Notes under the pieces: generated by a model
Databases searched by the model: none
What the model was told of the DNA's origin: nothing
The model's input: only the letters and a program-made list of their open reading frames with translations
NCBI GenBank assembly: GCA_029204225.1
Contig: CM055107.1
Span: 20,777,997 to 20,841,996, forward strand
Direction of reading: 5' to 3'
Source of the DNA: Diphasiastrum complanatum
Taxonomy: Eukaryota; Streptophyta; Lycopodiopsida; Lycopodiales; Lycopodiaceae
DNA length: 64,000 nt
Position numbers and translations under genes: made by a program
Part shown: in pieces, positions 25,785 to 35,100 of the stretch
How positions within the stretch are numbered: the stretch's first letter is position 1
Layout: every line of letters begins with the position of its first letter

Positions 25785-28700
25785 ATATTTTTACTTTGGC
25801 CATTTTTCTTTCTCTATACCTAAATAGACATTTTTCACCATAACTTTTTTATTTGTGCTCAAGATTAAATTTTGTCATCTACATTGGTTTCCTAGTAGCT
25901 GGACATTCTTGGTAAAGCGATCTGCTTTGTAAGCCATTTTTTGGAAACCTCAATTTTTTACTTTAAAAAAAAGTCATCTCTTTTGTACTTTTCGATGATA
26001 AAAGTTGGAAGCAATATTTATTTGAAGGCATAGGATCAAGGAGCTCCTAAAGAAGCAAATGACACATCAACTTGAGTTCTCTGTTAAAAGTTAGTGCAAA
26101 ATCATAATCTGGGTAGAAGGGATTATTTTTCCATTTTGTGAATAAACTTTCTCTGAGTGGATCTACATGTTCTATGTCCTACAAACAGCATGTACACAAT
26201 CTCAAGATTGTATTTTTCAAAATGCGAAAATTGACTATGATAAGATAAAGACGGTTGCTGAGTGGTCTATACTTAAGATTGGCAGACAGTCAAAATGTTT
26301 CTTCAGGTTTACAAATTTTTTCTAGAAATTCATTGAAAGCTATTCTCAAGTGGATGCTCCTTAAAGGATTAACTTAAGGGGTGATTAATAGAAAATGAAA
26401 GTCTAGTGTAGCCATTGCGTGGGAATGAGAAATTCGATGAAAGCTTGAGAGATAAGATAAGGAATACTTGGGAAACAGACAGGAATTATGTTGTCTAACT
26501 TGGGGTTATTCTGTTGATATATACACTATCAGGTTTCTGGTCGGGTGACATACAATGGTTACGAGCTAAGAGAGTTTGTTCCCCAAAAGACATCAGCGTA
26601 TATCAGTCAACATGACATACACATTGGAGAATTGACTGTGAGGGAAACCTTAGATTTTTCTTGCCGATGTCAAGGTGTTGGAACAAGATATCGTGAGTAC
26701 TAGTCCAATCCTATCTTGACAAGTATTGTCGTCTTCCAAATGCTACAGCTTGCTTGGCCATCCATGCTAATTTTAAGTGTATCTTTACAGAGATGCTCAT
26801 GGAACTTTCCAGAAGAGAGAGGGCTGCAGGAATCAAACCAGATCCTGACGTTGATATTTTTATGAAGGTTTCGATATTAGCATGAAACAACCATTTTTCA
26901 GTTGCACAATGCTTTTGAGTTTTTTGGGGAGAATTGCTGAATTTTATATTTTATGTACCATGTAATCTAATTCCTTAATGTAGCTGCTACAACATCAATA
27001 ATTAAAGACAACCATCCTTTGATGTTCATGCAGGCAACTGCTGTGGAGGGACAAGAATCTAGCATTATCACTGACTATGTTTTGAAGGTTGCCTTGTTAT
27101 GCATCATGGCATTGCAATCTTCTAGAAATGAACTTTGTATATGCTGACCATTTAAACCTATTTTTAAGTAAGCTTTGATTGACTTACAATATTGATGTAC
27201 AGATATTGGGACTTGATATTTGTGCTGATACACTCGTAGGAGATGAAATGCGCCGAGGCATTTCTGGGGGTCAAAAGAAACGTGTCACAACAGGTAGGGT
27301 AAACCAAAAACTTATTACATAGGGAAATCTCAATATGAAGGTGGTCACAATATCACACATGTTCCTGTATTGTGCAGGGGAGATGCTGGTTGGAAATGCC
27401 AAAGCCCTTTTCATGGACGAGATATCAACAGGGCTTGATAGTTCAACCACATATCAAATTGTGAAGTGCTTGAGGCAGTCAGTTCATGTTATGGATATTA
27501 CAATGGTGGTATCATTACTTCAACCAGCACCAGAAACATATGAACTTTTTGATGACCTCATATTGTTATCTGAAGGTCAGATCGTTTATCAAGGGCCATC
27601 CGATTTAGTCCTACACTTTTTTGGGACCTTAGGTTTCAAATGTCCAGAGAGGAAGGGAGTTGCAGATTTCTTACAAGAGGTATGTGCACCTATATGTTCA
27701 AAGGAAATAATGCTGAATTTTGTTTTGGCAGCAAGGCAAGAAAAACCTGTGCAAATATTTGAAAGTTGCAAAAACCAATTTGCACTTCGATTTTTGTTGG
27801 CTCAAAAACAGTAAGTAAAGAGAAGAAAAGGTTAAGGTTGTTTAAGTCAATGGTGTTCGTTCTTGGCATCACTTCCTATTGGATGATTAGTAAATCTATC
27901 TAAGTCTTTCCCATACATAATGGGCAATCCACCCAGCAAACTTTTACTCTCTTCTATGAATTTTCTTGTATGTTTTAGATTATGTCATAAGATGGGACAT
28001 GTAACAGATGAAACCAATCCCTAATCTTCCTGGTTTGGTAACTTTCTGTATAAAGACTCTCATGTTCAACAAAGCTCCTTTTGAACTCATTTCTACATCT
28101 TGTGATGACACTTGAAATTTTGGCTCTCTATTAACCAGGCTAATTTAGGTTTTTTGGTTGATGATAAAAGGCAATACAATTCATATGCGTCATATTTCCT
28201 GAAACGTTTCTGATTTTGTTAGATAAGGAATGATTACTTCTCCATTTTATAGGGCATTCTCAACTTTGTTTCAGTAGAGGTGCTTTTGTGAACTACTTAT
28301 GTAACTTGATGTTGTGTCATTCCATAAGTAGTACCTGTTCAGTGATTATGGAAAAAGTTCAATCATTTATAGACACAAACAATTTTGTCCTTGGTGATTC
28401 AGCTGATGGTAGAGGCCTGCATAATTCATATGCCTCATTTTTCCTGAAACATTTCTGATTTTGTTAGATAAGGAATGCTTAATTCTCCATTTTATAGGGC
28501 ATTCTCAACTTTGTTTCAGTAGAGGTTTTTTTGTGAGCTATTTGTGAATTTCAATGTTTCGATGTTCTATGAGTAATTACCTATCAGGAATTATACGAAC
28601 ATTTTTGTCCTTGGTGATTCAGCTGTTGTAATGGTTCAAAATTGAATTCAAGAATGTTGGTTGGTGAGCTGAATTTTCTTTTCTGCTCAGGTTACTTCAC

Positions 28701-31193
28701 AAAAAGATCAGCAACAATATTGGTCAGATTCAACAAAGCCATACCACTACGTGTCAGTTGATGAATTCGCTAGAGCATTTTCTGAATATCATGTAGGCCA
28801 TTCCCTAAAGGAGGAGCTTGCGGTTCCTTATGATAAATCCAAAAGCCATCCTGCAGCATTAGTGATGGAAAAATATGCTTTAAGCAATTTGAACCTTTTC
28901 AAGGCATGTTTTGCAAGGGAATGGACTCTTATGAAGAGGAATTCATTTATTTATGTGTTCAAAACAATCCAGGTAGAAAAAAGATAAGCCTCTGATGATC
29001 CATATCCTGGCTTGAATACAAAGTTTTGGCTAAAACATATATTCCTATTTATGAAAGTTAGAAAATTAGCTATATAATTTAGAGTTGTTTCTGCGTTTGA
29101 GAAGTCAGCTAAAGTCCATGCATTTGAGAGGTTCTGACTCATGAATTTTTTTTGACAACTTGTCAGCTCTCAACGATGGCAACCATCACAATGACTGTGT
29201 TCTTACGAACAACTATGCATCAAAGGAATGTTGCTGATGGGAATCTGTACATGGGAGCTTTATTTTATGGCCTAATTGTTGTTATGTTCAACGGAATTGC
29301 CGAGCTGTCACTAACAGTTTTCAGACTTCCAGTTTTTTACAAACACAGAGATTTACTCTTCTTTCCTCCATGGGCATTCTCTTTGCCAACGTGGATCTTG
29401 AGAGTACCCTTATCTTTCATGGAATCTTTTATCTGGGTTTTTTTGACCTATTGGGTCATTGGCTTTGATCCAGAAGCTGGACGGTAATTTCTTTAGCACT
29501 TTTATTAAAAAACCATACGGTTTATGTTGCAAGTAATTTTGATAATGCATATATCAGAACCGAATGTCCACATGAGCATTGACTATAGCAAAACATTTAC
29601 CTCTTTGCCTTTGTACTTATGCAGATTTTTCAGGCAATTTATGCTGCTCTTCTTTATAAATAATATGGCCCAGGGGTTGTTCAGATTCATTGCTTCTCTG
29701 GGTCGTACAATGATCCTTGCAAGTACTTTTGGTTCTTTTACATTATTAATCCTCTTTGTTTTGGGCGGTTTCATCATATCAAGAAGTATGTTTTCTCTAC
29801 TTGTCGAAATATTGAAAGTTCCTATACTAGTACTTTATGTTTTGTAATCAAGTGCTCCTTGGAGCTAGAATGCCTATAATATATATGATGCTTTTGAGCT
29901 TTACACTTTTAAAGTCTAGATTAGAAAGGGTATATTTGTAACCAAAACACACATCTAACATTGTGCCACTCTACTTGAACCTCTGCCACTCGTGGAATGT
30001 GTCACTGTCTGGTATGTAGAATACCACTGAAAACCTGGGAAATCTGGTAAACCTCTCTCACTGCTCTCATGTGTCTCAATAAATAGCAAGATATCACCAT
30101 GTGCCATAAAATCAACTAGAGGCCAGATATGTATGATGAATGAATCCCATCATAATTCCACACTCCAATCCGCAATCTGTGTGGATGGGCCCCCAAAATG
30201 CTCCCTATCCCGAGGACCCAATTTCCTAGGCACTAGAAATAGATGGTCCACGATCCAAGTATCTAACTTGACCATCACGATAAATAGCAATTCTACCAGA
30301 TGCCTTGGCCTCTTGGAAAGCTTTCTTACGTTCTTCCACTTGTATATATGTGAGATCTCGTCTAGGAATATGTTTGCGCCCTTTAAATTAGATTTGAGTC
30401 GCAATACCTTTCTTCTCTCTTCTTTTGACTTGAACCGGATGATAAGGGTGGTATTATCTTTCTTGGTGCGCCAAGCATTATCCATTCCATCAACATTAAA
30501 ACTCAATGAAGTTTTTAGAAATGATGTTGCTTCTTTCAATGCATCTTGAGTGTCAGGAACTCCTCGAACTCGAACATTGAGAGCTTTTAAATCTCTATCT
30601 TCTTCTTTAGAAATGGTAGCAGAAATAAAAGTGGACATTTGAGTACAAGTACCTTCTTCTTTTTTGAATAATGAAGCCCAAGTCTTCGTAGCCTCTTTAT
30701 GTTCAACCAATTTCTTCTCTAACTCATGAATCATAATCTTCATTGGGTTCGGCATTCCTACCAGTAGCTGAACTTTCTCTTTGAGAACTGCATTGTCCTT
30801 TTCCACTTTAAGATTCTGCACCTCAATTCATAGAGCATCCACTTTAGCCTTTACGTAACTTTCATAGGCTTTTCTTGGTGTGTACAAATCATCTGCTGAA
30901 ATAGGCATGATGGCATCAATTTGAGGAGTACCGTCAGTAATAGTAGGAAGGGTACGAGCACTGGGCAAGGTGAGAAATTAGAATGGGTAAGGCGAAAGAG
31001 GCAGAGGCAGAAGAGGGGAGGGCAAAGGAAGCATCTGGCTGTTGCACAGGCAAGACATCTCCTGCCTGTGCAGGCAGGTCAGCGCCTGCCAGTTGGGCAG
31101 GCAGGTCCATAGATGGTGGGGAGAACTCCCCCCTTCCTTCTTGGTACCATGATGGAGAAGAAGAGGGAGATGAAGCAGAGCCTAGGGTGCTGC

Positions 31194-31258
<65 letters not shown>

Positions 31259-32065
31259 AGAAGAAGAAGAAGGATTATCCACGAGAGAAGGGCTAGGGAG
31301 AGAAGACGGCAACAAATTATTTAGAGAGAGAGAGAGAGAAAGCTTCATTTACATCTTTTCCATGCCAAAAGGCATATAAGACCAAAATCATTACATTCAT
31401 GTTACTTGACGGATCAACGCCATCAACTAAAACTATTATCTAAAAAATATTGTTTAAACCTATGAAGAGAGGGTATCTAATTCAGGAATATATGGTACTG
31501 CGACCATTTACAAATCAATTGAACTTCTCTTCATTTCTCTACTTTTTTACTCTATTCTCAACAAATCTCATGATTCCGTCTCTATAAATAAGACGTTTCC
31601 CTATGTCTTTATCCTCTTTCCGAGCATTTTACGTTCTTCTACTTGTACAAAAGTTAGGTCTTCATCCAGAAAGATGCAAGAGTCTTTTAATTTAGCTCAT
31701 TGGCAAAGTACATCCCTCTTATGTTCTGCTGATGAGAAACGTATAACCAACGTTTCTCCATCCTTCTTGGTATGGCTTGCCTCATCAAGTCCGGTGTCGT
31801 GATGTGGAAGTGTATCCGTCAAAAACGTCTTGGCTTCCCCAATAGGGTCTTGTGAATCAGGGATTCCGTGCACATGAACATTTTGGGCCTTTTGTTCTCG
31901 CAGTCAGTTTTTGGCGAATGTAGCTGATATAAAAGAAACTGGAGTGATTTTACTTTGACCTTTAAGAACGTCAGCCCATGATTTTACATTCATATGGTAT
32001 TGCTCAACTTAATTTTTAATCTTTTGTATTTTTTCTGTAGTGATTGCCTGGGCATGAACTTCGTT

Positions 32066-32140
<75 letters not shown>

Positions 32141-35100
32141 AGTTGGGGGGGTAAGGGGGGGCGGTCAAGTCAATACTGAAAGCTTGCTACATTCTACTTG
32201 CAGCTAATGTTCGACCTTGGTGGATTTGGGGTTATTGGATCTCACCACTCATGTATGGAGAAAATGCGATAGCTGTGAATGAATTTCTGGGACATAGGTG
32301 GCAAAAGGTTCTCACTAGATATCAATTGTGATGATTTCTATACGTAAATGTTTTTTTTTTTCATCATTGATGTATTTGGATGTCAATGCAGCCATTAAAT
32401 AATTCGCAAGAGACAATCGGTGTAGCAGTCTTAAAATCTCGGGGACTATTTCCATATTGGTACTGGTATTGGATTTCAATTGGAGTTTTGATCGGATATG
32501 CATTTCTCTTCAATGTCATATTCACTTTAGCCTTGACCTATTTGAACCGTAAGTGGTATTTTTAGACTATTCAAGTTTGCATGCTGTAGCTTCAAGTGTG
32601 ATACAAGTAAATGCAGATTGAAGTTCTCTAGAGGCAAAACGTGTGAAGAGGTGTAAAGTAAATTTTGTTTTTTTTTCTCAAGTAAATTTTGTGATCATTT
32701 GTTTCACTAATGATCTTGTGGCATGTTGCAGCCCTTGGTAAACCTCAGGCCATTGTCTCTGAAGAAGCTTTGGAGGAAAAACTAATAAATAGGACAGGCC
32801 AAATGTCCATGATAAAACGCTCCATGATGAGAGAAAATTCAGGTTTCGCCCTGTGCTATAGATGGTCGTGCTCTTTTTTAAGATTCATTGGTGCTCAACA
32901 ATAAGTTTTCATGGGATAACCAGTAGTCTTTTGGCTGTAAATAATCATATGTAGTACAATGAAGTGTGATTCGGAGCCCTCCAAACTGATTCGAATCAAT
33001 TCACGATCTGAATTAAATCTCTGAGAAAACCTTGTTTTTCAAAGGTGACTTGATTTTTGCCATTTAAAATTAAGAAGCTTTTTGGATCTTTTTGCTGTAG
33101 GACAAGTTTAATGATTTGAATAGAATTGCAATTTTTTTAATCTCAGAACAAGTAGGGAAGTTGAACAAGCTGTTATATTTTATTTGATAGTAAGGAATCT
33201 TTCCTCGCATTGACACTTGCCATCTTTCAATAAGGTGAGAAAATGGCAGCTAGAATATCTACAACTGCACGTGAGGATAGAGGAAATCAGCTTGAAGAAG
33301 CTTCTCAGACTGCTAATGCCGAACCTAAAAGAGGGATGGTGTTACCTTTCCAGCCATTGTCCATGGCATTCAACCACATTAACTATTTTGTCGACATGCC
33401 CTCGGTAAAGCCTCACTTTGGCCTATCCTTTCCAAAAGGTTAGAATTCTGCCCATGATATTTTCAGGTCCTAATATGCATCCCTGGCTGTGCTTGCTTGC
33501 TGGAATGAACAGGGAATGAAGTCACAGGGTGAGGTTCAAGACAAACTACAGCTTCTACGAGATGTTAGTGGTGCTTTTAGGCCAGGTGTACTTACTGCTC
33601 TTGTCGGTGTGAGTGGTGCTGGCAAGACCACACTCATGGATGTCCTGGCTGGAAGGAAGACTGGTGGATATATTGAAGGAGATGTAAGCATATCAGGATT
33701 TCCTAAAAAGCAAGAAACTTTTGCCCGAATCTCAGGATATTGTGAGCAAAATGATATTCACTCTCCTCATGTAACTGTTTATGAATCACTCCTTTATTCT
33801 GGGTGGCTTCGTTTGCCTGAAGAAGTTGATTGGAAAACCAAAGAAGTGAGTTGGCTACCTCTGCACCCATCCATTTTCAAAGTTTCTTACCATTTTGTAT
33901 CATAGTAAGAATGAACCGCAATTCGAAGCTCTGTAAACTGATTCAAATTGATTTGCAATACTTTCTTTCCTGGAAATTATTGAATTTTCCCACATTTAAT
34001 TCAAATTTTGAAAAGGATAGGTTTTCTTTTGGAATTGGAACAGTGCCAATTGCAAGTCTTATGAGTTAAATCACAATTTGAATCCACTCCATTCATCTCA
34101 ACTGTGAATATGTTTTGTATATGATGGATTTTTTCTTCGTGCCTCCATAGTGATAAAATTCACCTTGCTGTACTTTTTGGGTGTTTAATGCAGATGTTCG
34201 TTGAGGAAGTCATGGAGCTTGTGGAGCTCACACCCTTAAGAGATGCTCTGGTTGGTCTTCCTGGTGTGACTGGTCTCTCCACTGAGCAACGCAAACGACT
34301 GACCATAGCTGTAGAGCTTGTTGCCAACCCTTCCATTATTTTCATGGATGAGCCAACTTCAGGCTTAGATGCACGAGCTGCAGCTATTGTGATGCGGACA
34401 GTTCGTAACACTGTCGATACTGGACGAACCGTAGTTTGCACTATCCATCAACCCAGCATTGACATCTTTGAAGCTTTTGATGAGGTATATTATGAGCATA
34501 TTCCGTCGCTAAAATTGAAGCCATTTCACTTGGCTTTGGCTTGAGGGTGTATTTCATTTACAGTTTATTCTCAACCATGTATTCAAGTCGCTGAAATGAA
34601 CTTAAGTTGCTCCATCAGAGTTTTAAAGTGTAAAGCTGAATTTATTCTGTTGAATGTGCATTGCAGCTTTTGCTCTTAAAACGTGGCGGTCAAGTGATAT
34701 ATGCAGGCTCCCTAGGAAGGCACTCCCACAAACTCATTGAATACTTCCAAGTAAGTCAAGTACCATAGTAACAACAAATCGAGGTTTGAAGCCCTTTAAA
34801 CCGATTAGGATCAATTAGCAGCTCAAATTGAAATCTCAAGAAAAAAAAATTTCTTGGTAATCACACTCGAAATGTCCTTTGCACTAGGATGATTTGAAGT
34901 GTCAAATTTTCTTTTCACTGGATTCAAATTGACTCAATACAAGTAGACTTGTGACTATGCTAGTTAGAAAGACCAATTTACTGAAAACTGGGGCCATTGT
35001 CTTTTTTGATCCGATTGTAGAGTTATTACATTTTGGAGTGCAGGCTGTGGATGGCGTGCCGAGGATCAAGGAAGGGTATAATCCTGCAACATGGATGTTG

